NCBI GenBank assembly: GCA_009779895.1
Contig: WRBB01000001.1
Location: 62,001-126,000 of the forward strand
Source of the DNA: Lachnospiraceae bacterium
GTDB taxonomy: Bacteria > Bacillota > Clostridia > Lachnospirales > Lachnospiraceae
Length of the DNA: 64,000 bases
Direction: 5' to 3'
Positions 9,280 to 16,617 of this stretch are shown here, one piece after another. The position numbers were made by a program, and so were the translations under genes. Under the pieces are notes generated by a model. That model was not told the DNA's origin. It did not search any database and was given only the letters and a program-made list of their open reading frames with translations. Position 1 is the first letter of the stretch, and each line of letters opens with the position of its first letter.

Positions 9280-10020
9280 ATGAAACGGATAAAAGTGATT
9301 GTAGCTTATGATGGAACAAGGTATTGTGGTTGGCAGATTCAGCCCAATGGGATTACCATCGAAGCGGTGTTAAACCAAACGTTGGCAGAATTGATTGGTG
9401 AAGAGATAAAAGTAGCAGGTGCCAGTCGGACAGATTCCGGCGTTCATGCGTTGGGTAATGTAGCGGTGTTTGATACAGATAGTAACATACCATCCGAACG
9501 TATGATGTATGCTTTGAATCAAAAACTTCCGGCGGATATTCGGATTATGAATTCTGAGGAAGTGCCGGCAGATTGGCATCCCCGTTTTCAAAAAAGCATA
9601 AAAACCTATGAATATCGTTTAGAGACCGGTACAGTACCAAATCCACTACAACGTTTCACCCATTATTTTGTCACACAACCGTTGGATTTTATGGCGATGG
9701 AAGAAGCTGTGACATACTTAGTTGGGGAACATGATTTCGTAGGTTTTACACGGGAAGAATGTCAAGGGAAACATACAATACGAAAGATTTACTCGGCGAC
9801 TTTGTTGCGAGCGGATACAGAGATCTTGTTTCAAATTAGAGGCAATGGTTTTTTATACAATATGGTACGTATGATTATGGGTGCATTGTTGGAAATTGGA
9901 AAAGGACGATTTCCGCCTGTATATATACAAGAGGTTTTAAAGGGGGAATCAAAAGAAGTTGTAAAAGTAACTGCACCGCCACAAGGATTGGTGCTTGTAA
10001 ATATTGAATATATAAAGTGA
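9280..10020 (+). CDS. truA: tRNA pseudouridine(38-40) synthase TruA
   Basis: Isomerises uridines 38, 39 and 40 of the tRNA anticodon arm to pseudouridine. The catalytic Asp is visible in GASRTDSGVHALG near residue 50; the N-terminal VAYDGTRYCGWQ and the C-terminal GNGFLYNMVRMIMGAL motifs are typical. The 246-residue length fits. It follows ecfT closely, as in many Firmicutes. Normally rplM and rpsI come next in the same direction; here nagB and tyrS follow, and rplM-rpsI are found about 5 kb away in the opposite orientation. Confidence 0.97.
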   Translation: MKRIKVIVAYDGTRYCGWQIQPNGITIEAVLNQTLAELIGEEIKVAGASRTDSGVHALGNVAVFDTDSNIPSERMMYALNQKLPADIRIMNSEEVPADWHPRFQKSIKTYEYRLETGTVPNPLQRFTHYFVTQPLDFMAMEEAVTYLVGEHDFVGFTREECQGKHTIRKIYSATLLRADTEILFQIRGNGFLYNMVRMIMGALLEIGKGRFPPVYIQEVLKGESKEVVKVTAPPQGLVLVNIEYIK

Positions 10021-10047
10021 CGTAGATTTGGCATAAGGAGGGAAAAG

Positions 10048-10779
10048 ATGAGATTTATATTAGCGAAAGATTATGAGGATATGAGCAAAAAAGCGGCTAC
10101 CATTATCGGAGCACAGGTGATATTAAAGCCAAGTTCCGTATTGGGACTGGCAACAGGTTCTTCCCCTTTGGGTATTTATAAAAAGTTGATTCAATGGTGT
10201 AAAGCCGGTGCCATTGATTTTTCTAAGGTTTGTTCTGTGAATTTAGATGAATACCGTGGTTTGTCGGCAGAGGATGACCAAAGTTATAATTACTATATGA
10301 GTGAAAATTTCTTTCATGAAATTAACATAGACAAGAGCAACACGCATTTGCCTGATGGCATGGCAAAGGATGGTGAGAAAGCTTGTGTTGCATATGAGGT
10401 TTTGATTGAAAATCTAGGCGGTATAGATATGCAACTTCTGGGAATTGGCCACAATGGCCATATTGGTTTTAATGAGCCGGCAGAAGACTTTCCGGTTATC
10501 ACCCATTGCGTTGATTTGGCTGAAAGTACCATTGAAGCCAATAAGCGTTTCTTTACGAATATAGATCAAGTGCCAAAACAAGCTTATACCATGGGCATTG
10601 GAACCATTATGAAAGCGAAAAAAATTGTTTTGATTGCGACAGGTGAAGATAAGGCGGATATTGTGGCCAAGGCTTTCCAAGGAGATGTGACACCACAGGT
10701 GCCGGCTTCTATTTTGCAATTACATTCTGATGTAACGATTGTTGGAGATGAAAAGGCATTTGCAAAAATCAAATTGTAG
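10048..10779 (+). CDS. nagB: Glucosamine-6-phosphate deaminase NagB
   Basis: Converts glucosamine-6-phosphate to fructose-6-phosphate and ammonia, feeding amino sugars into glycolysis. Visible motifs: the substrate phosphate loop LGLATGSSPLG, the catalytic Asp region VNLDEYRGL, and GIGHNGHIGFNEP holding the His/Glu relay. The 243-residue length is standard for the Gram-positive enzyme. AAGGAGG sits eight bases before ATG 10048. There is no nagA or PTS gene beside it; tyrS follows after 19 bases, so the two may share a transcript although they are functionally unrelated. It lies within the block separating truA from its usual rplM-rpsI partners. Confidence 0.96.
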   Translation: MRFILAKDYEDMSKKAATIIGAQVILKPSSVLGLATGSSPLGIYKKLIQWCKAGAIDFSKVCSVNLDEYRGLSAEDDQSYNYYMSENFFHEINIDKSNTHLPDGMAKDGEKACVAYEVLIENLGGIDMQLLGIGHNGHIGFNEPAEDFPVITHCVDLAESTIEANKRFFTNIDQVPKQAYTMGIGTIMKAKKIVLIATGEDKADIVAKAFQGDVTPQVPASILQLHSDVTIVGDEKAFAKIKL

Positions 10780-10798
10780 TAGGAAAGGGTAGAGAAAG

Positions 10799-12022
10799 AT
10801 GAAGATTTATGAAGAGTTACAAGCACGGGGTTTAATCGCTCAAGTAACAGATGAAGAAGGTATTAAAGAGTTGGTTAACAATGGAAAGGCTACCTTTTAT
10901 ATAGGTTTTGACCCGACGGCGAATAGCCTTCATGTGGGCCATTTTATGGCTTTGTGTTTGATGAAACGGCTACAGGATGCCGGCAATAAGCCAATCGCTT
11001 TGCTCGGTGGTGGAACAGGCATGGTAGGAGATCCTTCAGGTCGCACAGATTTACGCCAAGTAATGACCCCGGAGATGATTGATTATAACTGCCAATGCTT
11101 TAAAGAGCAGATGAGTAAGTTTATTGATTTTTCGGATGGCAAAGCGATGGTGCTGAATAATAAAGACTGGTTGCTTGATTTGAATTATGTAGAAATGCTA
11201 CGGGAAATCGGTGGTCATTTTAGTGTGAATCGGATGCTGGCAGCGGATTGTTATAAGCAAAGAATGGAAAAAGGTCTGACGTTTTTTGAATTTAACTACA
11301 TGATTATGCAGGCTTATGATTTTTATGTATTATATCAAAAATACGGTTGTAACCTCCAATTTGGTGGAGATGATCAATGGAGCAATATGTTGGCAGGCAC
11401 GGAGTTGATTCGCCGTAAATTAGGCAAAGATGCGGGTGCCATGACCATTACACTGTTATTGAATGCAGAAGGTCAAAAGATGGGAAAAACGGCCAAAGGT
11501 GCAGTTTGGCTTGATCCAAATAAAACCAGTCCTTTTGAATTTTATCAATATTGGCGCAATATTGCCGATGCAGATGTTTTGAAATGTATTCGTATGCTTA
11601 CATTCCTGCCCATTGCAGAAATTCAAAAGATGGATTCTTGGCAAGGTGCTGAACTGAATGAGGCCAAAGAAATTTTGGCCTATGAATTGACCAAGTTGGT
11701 GCATGATGAAGAAGAGGCGAAAAAAGCGCAGGAAAGCGCAAGGGCTTTGTTTAGCCAAGGAAATGCCGCAGAGATGCCTATGGCTGAACTCACGGATGCG
11801 GATTTTGAAGCGGATGCCATTGATATTTTGAGCTTATTGGTGAAAAGCGGTTTGGTGCCATCTAAGTCAGAAGCAAGACGGGCGGTGCAACAAGGCGGTG
11901 TTAGCATTGATGGAGAAAAGGTAAACAATATTCGGGAAGTGTTTACCAAGGAGGCTTTTTCAGATCCCGGTTTGGTTGTGAAAAAGGGAAAAAAACAGTT
12001 TCGGAAAATTATTTTGCAATAA
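10799..12022 (+). CDS. tyrS: Tyrosine-tRNA ligase
   Basis: Class I aminoacyl-tRNA synthetase, TyrS form 1. The HIGH-like motif is LHVGH near residue 50, the KMSKS-like motif is KMGKT near 228, and a C-terminal S4 RNA-binding domain (about 345-405, SKSEARRAVQQGGVSIDG) is complete. The 407-residue length is standard. No T-box leader precedes it: only 19 bases separate it from nagB, so expression seems to depend on the nagB transcript rather than tRNA-Tyr-sensing antitermination. It converges on the iolR-like gene, with only 25 bases between them containing a weak AAAAAGA/TCTTTTT repeat. Confidence 0.97.
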   Translation: MKIYEELQARGLIAQVTDEEGIKELVNNGKATFYIGFDPTANSLHVGHFMALCLMKRLQDAGNKPIALLGGGTGMVGDPSGRTDLRQVMTPEMIDYNCQCFKEQMSKFIDFSDGKAMVLNNKDWLLDLNYVEMLREIGGHFSVNRMLAADCYKQRMEKGLTFFEFNYMIMQAYDFYVLYQKYGCNLQFGGDDQWSNMLAGTELIRRKLGKDAGAMTITLLLNAEGQKMGKTAKGAVWLDPNKTSPFEFYQYWRNIADADVLKCIRMLTFLPIAEIQKMDSWQGAELNEAKEILAYELTKLVHDEEEAKKAQESARALFSQGNAAEMPMAELTDADFEADAIDILSLLVKSGLVPSKSEARRAVQQGGVSIDGEKVNNIREVFTKEAFSDPGLVVKKGKKQFRKIILQ

Positions 12023-12047
12023 AAAGAAAAATGGATGTTGTCTCTTT

Positions 12048-12818
12048 TTATGTTGCCAGTTGTAGGACAACGCCATGTTCTTTCAAGTGACGCATGTATT
12101 TTTCTTCTGGTTCCCGATCTGTCACAATGTATTGCATAGAAGAAATTGGACTAAAAGTCATCAGCGTAAATTTATCAAATTTGCTATGGTCTGCCAATAA
12201 AATGCGAGTTTGGCTATTTTTAATAACGGATTTCTTGATTTCATATTCGTCAGTGGTGGCATTGGTCAGGCCGTTGTTTAAGGATAAGCCTGTGCAACAA
12301 AGAAAGGCTTTGTTGATATTGTAGGTTTCTAGTTCATGCATAATCTGGCTACCGACAAAGGAGAGGGTATCTCGTTTTAATGTGCCGGTGAGAGAAATTA
12401 CGTTTAAATTAGGATAAGGAACAGCTTTCACAGAAACTTGCAAACTATTGGTAATAATGGTGCAGTGTTTGTTGGCGATATAGTCTACAAGGTTTTGGCT
12501 GGTTGTGCCGGTATCAATGTAGATGGTATCGCCATCATGGATAAAGGATGCAGCTTCACGGCAGATTGCATCTTTTTCTTTTTCTAATGTACTATTGCGT
12601 TTTGCGAAAGGTATAATGGTACGAAAGTTTGAATCTTGTTTTGAAATAGCAGTAACACCGCCGTAAACTTTTGTGATTTTTCCTCGTGTGATTAATTGGT
12701 CGATATCCCGGCGAATGGTATTTTTTGAGACATTGAAATTTTTACATAATTTATCTAAGGTAACCGTTTTGTTTTCTAACACATAGGTTTCTATCTGGTC
12801 AATCCGTTTTGTTCTCAT
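12048..12818 (-). CDS. DeoR-family transcriptional repressor, IolR-like
   Basis: An N-terminal DeoR winged helix (about 5-60, FNVSKNTIRRDIDQL recognition helix followed by KVYGGV) and a C-terminal DeoR sugar-phosphate sensor domain with DTGTTSQNLV and an ADHSKFDK motif. The stretch YNINKAFLCCTGLSLNNGLT closely resembles, from memory, Bacillus subtilis IolR. It is transcribed divergently from a gene for an IolA/MmsA-type dehydrogenase, the arrangement of iolR and iolA in Bacillus. The likely effector is a sugar-phosphate intermediate. Ribosome binding site AAGGAG precedes ATG 12818. No other iol gene is in the window, so the regulon here is reduced to one enzyme or is scattered. Confidence 0.88.
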   Translation of the reverse strand: MRTKRIDQIETYVLENKTVTLDKLCKNFNVSKNTIRRDIDQLITRGKITKVYGGVTAISKQDSNFRTIIPFAKRNSTLEKEKDAICREAASFIHDGDTIYIDTGTTSQNLVDYIANKHCTIITNSLQVSVKAVPYPNLNVISLTGTLKRDTLSFVGSQIMHELETYNINKAFLCCTGLSLNNGLTNATTDEYEIKKSVIKNSQTRILLADHSKFDKFTLMTFSPISSMQYIVTDREPEEKYMRHLKEHGVVLQLAT

Positions 12819-12902
12819 GGATAAAATCTCCTTATTTGGGTTCGTTTCATTATATTTTAATATATTTTTGGTATATTTTGAATACTTTTTTATGAATTTC
12901 TA

Positions 12903-12930
12903 TTGCAAGTTTGAAATAGGATGTTATAAT
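12903..12930 (+). promoter_or_regulatory. Promoter of the iolA-like gene
   Basis: TTGCAA (12903-12908), 16-base spacer, perfect TATAAT (12925-12930). The predicted start of transcription is near 12937, just before a pair of direct repeats that could be the operator. Confidence 0.6.
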
Positions 12931-12940
12931 AGTACCATAA

Positions 12941-12969
12941 GTTACTCAATATAACAAGCAGTTACCCAA
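12941..12969 (+). repeat. Candidate operator: two direct repeats GTTACYCAA spaced 20 bp
   Basis: GTTACTCAA at 12941-12949 and GTTACCCAA at 12961-12969 lie on the same face of the helix, exactly 20 bp apart, immediately downstream of the iolA promoter. DeoR-type repressors often bind tandem direct repeats, and the divergent regulator is the natural candidate. They do not match the Bacillus IolR consensus as I recall it. Confidence 0.4.
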
Positions 12970-13027
12970 AAATAGTGTTAAGTTGATAATATGCAATGGG
13001 ATTTGCATGAAAGTGAGGAAAGAAGAG

Positions 13028-14539
13028 ATGGCAGAAACAAAAAGATTAAAACCATTTATAAATGGGGCATTTGTTGCATCAAAAACAGAAATCTATACAG
13101 ATGCATTCGACCCGAGTACCGGTGAAGTGATTGCCAAGGTGCCAAGCTGTACAAAGGATGAGGTTGTGTTAGCCATTCAAAGTGCCAAGGCGGCATATCC
13201 GTCTTGGTCGGCCACACCTGTGGTAAAAAGAGTGCAAGTGTTACATAAAGTGCGGGCTTTGATTGAAACGCATATGGATGAATTGACAGAATTGGTTGCG
13301 CGAGAAAATGGTAAGAGTTGGGCAGAGGCACAAGGTGATGTGCTAAAGGCTAAAGAGGGTACAGAACATGCCATTGCAGCTCCATCTTTGATGATGGGAG
13401 AGAGCTTGATGGACGCTTCAAAAGGATATGATACGGTTCTTTATTATGAGTCATTGGGTGTTTTTGCCGGTATTGTACCTTACAATTTTCCGGCTATGAT
13501 TCCTATGGGTTGGATGGTTCCAATTTGTGTCGCTACAGGTAATACAATTGTGATTAAGGCAGCATCCTTTACTTCTCAAAGTGCTTTGCGTTTTGCAGAA
13601 CTATATAAAGAAGCGGGTTTGCCGGATGGGGTTTTGAATATTGTGACAGCCTCCAGGCGTGAGGCAGAGATTTTCTTGAATCATCCGGATATCAAAGGTG
13701 TTTCTTTCGTTGGTTCGACTACAGTTGGTAAACACATTTATCAAATCGCCGCAGGCAATGGGAAAAGGGTACAAGCTCTTTGTGAAGCGAAAAATCATGC
13801 CTTGGTGATGCACGATGCTCATATTGGGCGTTCGGCAGCAGGTATCATCAATTCAGCGTTTGGTTGTGGTGGACAGCGTTGTATGGCACTCCCGGTGGTT
13901 GTTGCGGAGGAAGTCATTGCAGATGAACTGGTAGTAAAACTAAAAGAACTTGCTTCTAATCTAAAAATAGGCCCTGCTTATGATAAAAGTACGCAATTAG
14001 GCCCTGTTGTAAATGCAGATCATAAAAAATATGTTTCGGATTGGATTCAAAAAGGCATTGCAAAAGGTGCTACGGTGGTGTTAGATGGCCGTGATGTAGT
14101 GGTGGAGGGTTATGAAAATGGTTTCTATTTGGCACCTACTATTTTAGACAATATTACCCCTGAAATGTCAGTGGGGCAAGAAGAGATATTTGGACCTGTA
14201 TTATGCATCAAACGTGTGAAAAATTTTGAGGAAGGATTGGCTGTGATGAATGCCAATGCATTTGCGAATGGTTCGGTGATTTATACACAAAACGGCTATT
14301 TTGCCAGAGAATTTGCGAGACATACGGATGGTGGTATGGTTGGTATCAATGTAGGTATTCCGGTACCTTTGGGTGTATTTCCGTTTTCAGGTCACAAAAA
14401 TTCGTTTTTTGGTGATTTACACTGCTTAGGCAAAGATGGTTTCCGTTTCTTTACAGAAACCAAAGTTGTAACCACCCATTGGTTTGATGAAGAAGAAGCC
14501 AAAAAAGAGGTGACCGGTACTTGGGATGGGACTATTTAA
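13028..14539 (+). CDS. CoA-acylating methylmalonate-semialdehyde dehydrogenase (MmsA/IolA type)
   Basis: Oxidises malonate or methylmalonate semialdehyde with NAD and CoA to acetyl- or propionyl-CoA, the last step of myo-inositol or valine breakdown. The ALDH catalytic Cys is in CGGQRCMA near residue 283, and the hallmark AKNHALV, where Asn replaces the general-base Glu of hydrolytic ALDHs, marks the CoA-acylating class. The preceding ALCE replaces the usual ALGG. I place the start at ATG 13028, behind GAGGAAAG; an in-frame ATG at 12983 would add 15 residues without a good ribosome binding site. It is divergent from the IolR-like repressor, which probably controls it. It ends at a bidirectional terminator shared with the XRE gene. 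Confidence 0.92.
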   Translation: MAETKRLKPFINGAFVASKTEIYTDAFDPSTGEVIAKVPSCTKDEVVLAIQSAKAAYPSWSATPVVKRVQVLHKVRALIETHMDELTELVARENGKSWAEAQGDVLKAKEGTEHAIAAPSLMMGESLMDASKGYDTVLYYESLGVFAGIVPYNFPAMIPMGWMVPICVATGNTIVIKAASFTSQSALRFAELYKEAGLPDGVLNIVTASRREAEIFLNHPDIKGVSFVGSTTVGKHIYQIAAGNGKRVQALCEAKNHALVMHDAHIGRSAAGIINSAFGCGGQRCMALPVVVAEEVIADELVVKLKELASNLKIGPAYDKSTQLGPVVNADHKKYVSDWIQKGIAKGATVVLDGRDVVVEGYENGFYLAPTILDNITPEMSVGQEEIFGPVLCIKRVKNFEEGLAVMNANAFANGSVIYTQNGYFAREFARHTDGGMVGINVGIPVPLGVFPFSGHKNSFFGDLHCLGKDGFRFFTETKVVTTHWFDEEEAKKEVTGTWDGTI

Positions 14540-14565
14540 GGGCATAAAAATAGTTTAAGGCGTTG

Positions 14566-14606
14566 AAATAAGTTACACTTTCCAAAGATGAAAGCGTAAC
14601 TTATTT
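14566..14606. terminator. Bidirectional terminator between iolA-like and XRE genes
   Basis: A 17-base inverted repeat, AAATAAGTTACACTTTC (14566-14582) against GAAAGCGTAACTTATTT (14590-14606), with one internal mismatch and a 7-base loop. It is flanked by T-rich sequence on the plus side and directly abuts the stop codon of the minus-strand gene. Confidence 0.85.
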
Positions 14607-14834
14607 TTAATGGGTTTTTGAACGTTTTTTTTGCTTTAAAAGCATGGAAACCATTTCATGTTCGCCACATTCATAAAGTGTCGCTAGTTTCATAAGCATT
14701 TCTAGGTTTGGACGGCCACGTGCGTTTTCCCATTGTGATACTAATTGTTGTGATATGAATAATTTTGCGGCAACTTCTTTTTGTGTATAACCGCAGGATT
14801 TTCTTTTTCTTTGTAACCATTTGGCAAAACGCAT
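14607..14834 (-). CDS. Small XRE-family helix-turn-helix regulator
   Basis: A 75-residue protein that is almost wholly one HTH_3/Cro-CI domain (about residues 5-62): YTQKEVAAKLFISQQLVSQW covers the helix-turn-helix, followed by NARGRPNLEMLMKLATLY. The C-terminal tail is basic (KQKKRSKTH). There is no sensor domain or partner gene, so it is a stand-alone DNA-binding protein of unknown target. The long upstream region carries three copies of an 8-bp box that could be its own operator. It is convergent with the iolA-like gene and upstream of, but opposite in direction from, nothing else within 300 bases except the rpsI terminator. Confidence 0.85.
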   Translation of the reverse strand: MRFAKWLQRKRKSCGYTQKEVAAKLFISQQLVSQWENARGRPNLEMLMKLATLYECGEHEMVSMLLKQKKRSKTH

Positions 14835-15108
14835 ATAAATTCTCCTTGCTTTTTATAAGAATCAAATTGGAATGTAAGTTTGGGTATGAAAATTACTATA
14901 TCTAAAAAAGGTCGTTGATGCAATCATTTACGGCAAATACAAGTATTTCTAGTACAAGTAATACTTGTATTTTAAGGGCTGAAAAGGGATATTTATTGGT
15001 GTTGGAGATGAAAAGGACTGTATTGGTATTGATTTGTGTTAGTGTGATTTATTAAGATTAGATAAATGTATGATTGTATAAAAAATGTTCTCAGAATTAA
15101 GATGAAAG
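14835..15108. other. Gene-free stretch upstream of the XRE gene
   Basis: Between the XRE start and the end of rpsI (14835-15162) there is no gene I can support. The stretch holds a ribosome binding site for the XRE gene (AAGGAG, about 14842-14847 on the minus strand), a conspicuous inverted/direct repeat cluster at 14935-14972, and the rpsI terminator at 15109-15141. The rest is AT-rich with no recognisable element. Confidence 0.6.
14935..14972. repeat. Perfect 13-bp inverted repeat with three TACAAGTA-type boxes
   Basis: AAATACAAGTATT (14935-14947) and AATACTTGTATTT (14960-14972) are perfect complements. The box TACAAGTA occurs directly at 14938-14945 and 14953-14960 (15 bp apart) and inverted as TACTTGTA at 14962-14969. 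It lies about 100 bp upstream of the XRE gene start, suggesting a regulator binding cluster; a hairpin is the alternative. Confidence 0.55.
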
Positions 15109-15141
15109 AGAGCATCCTCATCAATTGCGTGAGGATGCTCT
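15109..15141 (-). terminator. Terminator of the rplM-rpsI operon
   Basis: A perfect 12-bp stem, AGAGCATCCTCA (15109-15120) with TGAGGATGCTCT (15130-15141), and a 9-base loop, 21 bases after the rpsI stop. On the minus strand the stem is followed by T-rich sequence. Confidence 0.85.
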
Positions 15142-15162
15142 TGGTTTGTGATATTATTGAAA

Positions 15163-15555
15163 TTAACGTTTTGAGAATTGAGGTGCTCTACGTGCTGCTT
15201 TCAATCCATATTTTTTACGTTCTTTCATACGTGGGTCACGTGTTAAGTATCCTGCTGTTTTTAGAGTTGGTCTGTATTCTGTGTCTGCTTGTAACAATGC
15301 TCTGGCGATACCGTGACGAATCGCTCCGGCCTGTCCTGTATAACCACCGCCATGTACAGTGACCAACACGTCAAATTTATCCAAGGTGCTTGTTGTCACA
15401 AGTGGTTGACGTACAACAACTTTTAATGTTTCAAGACCTAAATAATCATCAATGTCTCTTTTATTGATTGTGATTTTACCTGTTCCCGGTACCAAATATA
15501 CTCTGGCAATTGATTTTTTTCTTCTTCCGGTTCCGTAATACTTTGCAGTAGCCAA
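15163..15555 (-). CDS. rpsI: 30S ribosomal protein S9
   Basis: A 130-residue protein with the S9 signature [20 protein letters not shown] and the conserved basic tail ending in APQFSKR, whose last Arg contacts the anticodon loop of P-site tRNA. It lies 25 bases after rplM in the standard rplM-rpsI operon. The AAAAGGAGGAAAAT ribosome binding site region precedes ATG 15555. The operon is on the minus strand here and separated from truA, unlike the usual co-oriented truA-rplM-rpsI arrangement. Confidence 0.98.
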   Translation of the reverse strand: MATAKYYGTGRRKKSIARVYLVPGTGKITINKRDIDDYLGLETLKVVVRQPLVTTSTLDKFDVLVTVHGGGYTGQAGAIRHGIARALLQADTEYRPTLKTAGYLTRDPRMKERKKYGLKAARRAPQFSKR

Positions 15556-15580
15556 TGTATTTTCCTCCTTTTAACCTTTT

Positions 15581-16009
15581 CTAAAATGTTAGTACTTCTG
15601 GTTTTTGAGCTTGTTGTTTGTGTTCCGATCCTGCATACACAAATAACTTTTTCATCATTGCACTGCCCAGAGGTCCTTTGGGAAGCATCCCTTTTACAGC
15701 TAGTTCCATTACCTTTTCTGGTTTTTTCTCCATCATGGTGGATAGTTTTGTTTCTTTCATGCCACCAATCCAACCGGAATGGTTGTAATAGATTTTTTGA
15801 TCCATTTTTTTGCCGGTAACTTTGATTTTATCGGCATTTACTACGATTACATAATCACCGGTATCTACATGTGGTGTAAATTCAGCTTTGTGTTTTCCTC
15901 TAAGGACTTTCGCAATTTCAGAAGAGAGGCGTCCTAACGTACAGCCCTCGGCATCTACCACATACCATTTTCTTTCAATTGTGTCCGGGTTCGCCATATA
16001 AGTTTTCAT
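15581..16009 (-). CDS. rplM: 50S ribosomal protein L13
   Basis: A 142-residue L13 starting [20 protein letters not shown], with the typical [16 protein letters not shown] and the [24 protein letters not shown] region. It is first in the rplM-rpsI operon and is read from a consensus promoter through a roughly 120-base leader that contains a hairpin next to the ribosome binding site (AGGAGG). L13 operons are known to be autoregulated in several bacteria; the leader could serve that purpose here, which is inference. Confidence 0.98.
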   Translation of the reverse strand: MKTYMANPDTIERKWYVVDAEGCTLGRLSSEIAKVLRGKHKAEFTPHVDTGDYVIVVNADKIKVTGKKMDQKIYYNHSGWIGGMKETKLSTMMEKKPEKVMELAVKGMLPKGPLGSAMMKKLFVYAGSEHKQQAQKPEVLTF

Positions 16010-16020
16010 GGGTAATCCTC

Positions 16021-16110
16021 CTATTGGTATGGAATGTTTTTGTACATTCCGTCGTTTTTAACAATTTTATTTATATATGAAATCAGTCGTACTCCGGGGC
16101 TGGTGTACAC
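16021..16110 (-). CDS. Possible 29-residue leader ORF ahead of rplM
   Basis: On the minus strand, AAAGGAG is followed five bases later by GTG (16110), opening 29 codons that end in TAG at 16021-16023; the stop overlaps the AGGAGG of rplM. It begins [12 protein letters not shown] and contains the GGAATGT/ACATTCC hairpin (16050-16031). I do not recognise it. A chance ORF of this length is quite possible; the alternative reading is an RNA-structured L13 leader that mimics a ribosome binding site. Confidence 0.25.
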   Translation of the reverse strand: MYTSPGVRLISYINKIVKNDGMYKNIPYQ

Positions 16111-16136
16111 TGTTTCTCCTTTGGTCATGCCTATCT

Positions 16137-16165
16137 ATTATAGACGCTGGCAGATGGCTTGTCAA
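16137..16165 (-). promoter_or_regulatory. Consensus sigma-A promoter of rplM-rpsI
   Basis: On the minus strand TTGACA (16165-16160), exactly 17 bases, then TATAAT (16142-16137): a perfect match to the housekeeping consensus at both hexamers and spacing. Confidence 0.9.
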
Positions 16166-16228
16166 GAAATTTTAATCTTCGCTTCCTTCTTTAATCTGCG
16201 TCATATTTGTGAATATTAGAAAAAAGGA

Positions 16229-16257
16229 TTGTGTTATTTTGATTGTTGTGTTAGAAT
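16229..16257 (+). promoter_or_regulatory. Promoter of secG
   Basis: TTGTGT (16229-16234), 17-base spacer, TAGAAT (16252-16257), about 30 bases before the secG start codon. It is divergent from the rplM promoter about 65 bp away. Confidence 0.6.
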
Positions 16258-16286
16258 AGTCATTGTTTATTAACAGGAGGTTAGTG

Positions 16287-16529
16287 ATGGAAATTTTAGG
16301 AACAATTTTAACAATCGTGTTTGTACTAGTTTGTATAGGGTTGGCAGCGATTATTCTTTTACAAGAGGGCAAGTCTGCCGGATTAGGAACCATCAGTGGA
16401 GCCGCAGATACATTTTGGGGGCAAAACAAAGGGCGTTCCACCGAGGGTAGATTGGTTAAGTTTACCAAGTTTTTAGCGATTGCATTTCTTTTATTAGCTT
16501 TGGTATTGAACCTACCGGTATTTAGTTAA
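16287..16529 (+). CDS. secG: Preprotein translocase subunit SecG
   Basis: An 80-residue membrane protein with two hydrophobic segments (about 5-28 and 55-78) joined by the conserved cytoplasmic loop LLQEGKSAGLG...FWGQNKGRSTEG. It is the non-essential third subunit of SecYEG. I chose ATG 16287 because AGGAGG lies six bases upstream; an in-frame ATG at 16263 has no ribosome binding site. It is followed by a terminator and then rnr-smpB, the common secG-rnr-smpB order of Firmicutes. Confidence 0.96.
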   Translation: MEILGTILTIVFVLVCIGLAAIILLQEGKSAGLGTISGAADTFWGQNKGRSTEGRLVKFTKFLAIAFLLLALVLNLPVFS

Positions 16530-16551
16530 GATTTTCGATAAAAGATTTATG

Positions 16552-16583
16552 AGCACTCTATTTTTATGGATAGGGTGCTTTTT
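16552..16583 (+). terminator. Terminator after secG
   Basis: AGCACTCTAT (16552-16561) pairs with ATAGGGTGCT (16570-16579) with one G-U, followed by TTTTTA. It would partly separate secG from rnr. Confidence 0.8.
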
Positions 16584-16617
16584 ACTATAAAGAAGAAAGT
16601 GATAGAGGACAAAAAAG

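Noticed and set aside
10780-10798. T-box leader for tyrS
   Set aside because: The nagB-tyrS gap is 19 bases, too short for a T-box.
15066-15362. Plus-strand open frame across the rpsI terminator and rpsI
   Set aside because: It runs through the terminator hairpin and antisense to rpsI; the hydrophobic translation is what antisense S9 sequence gives.
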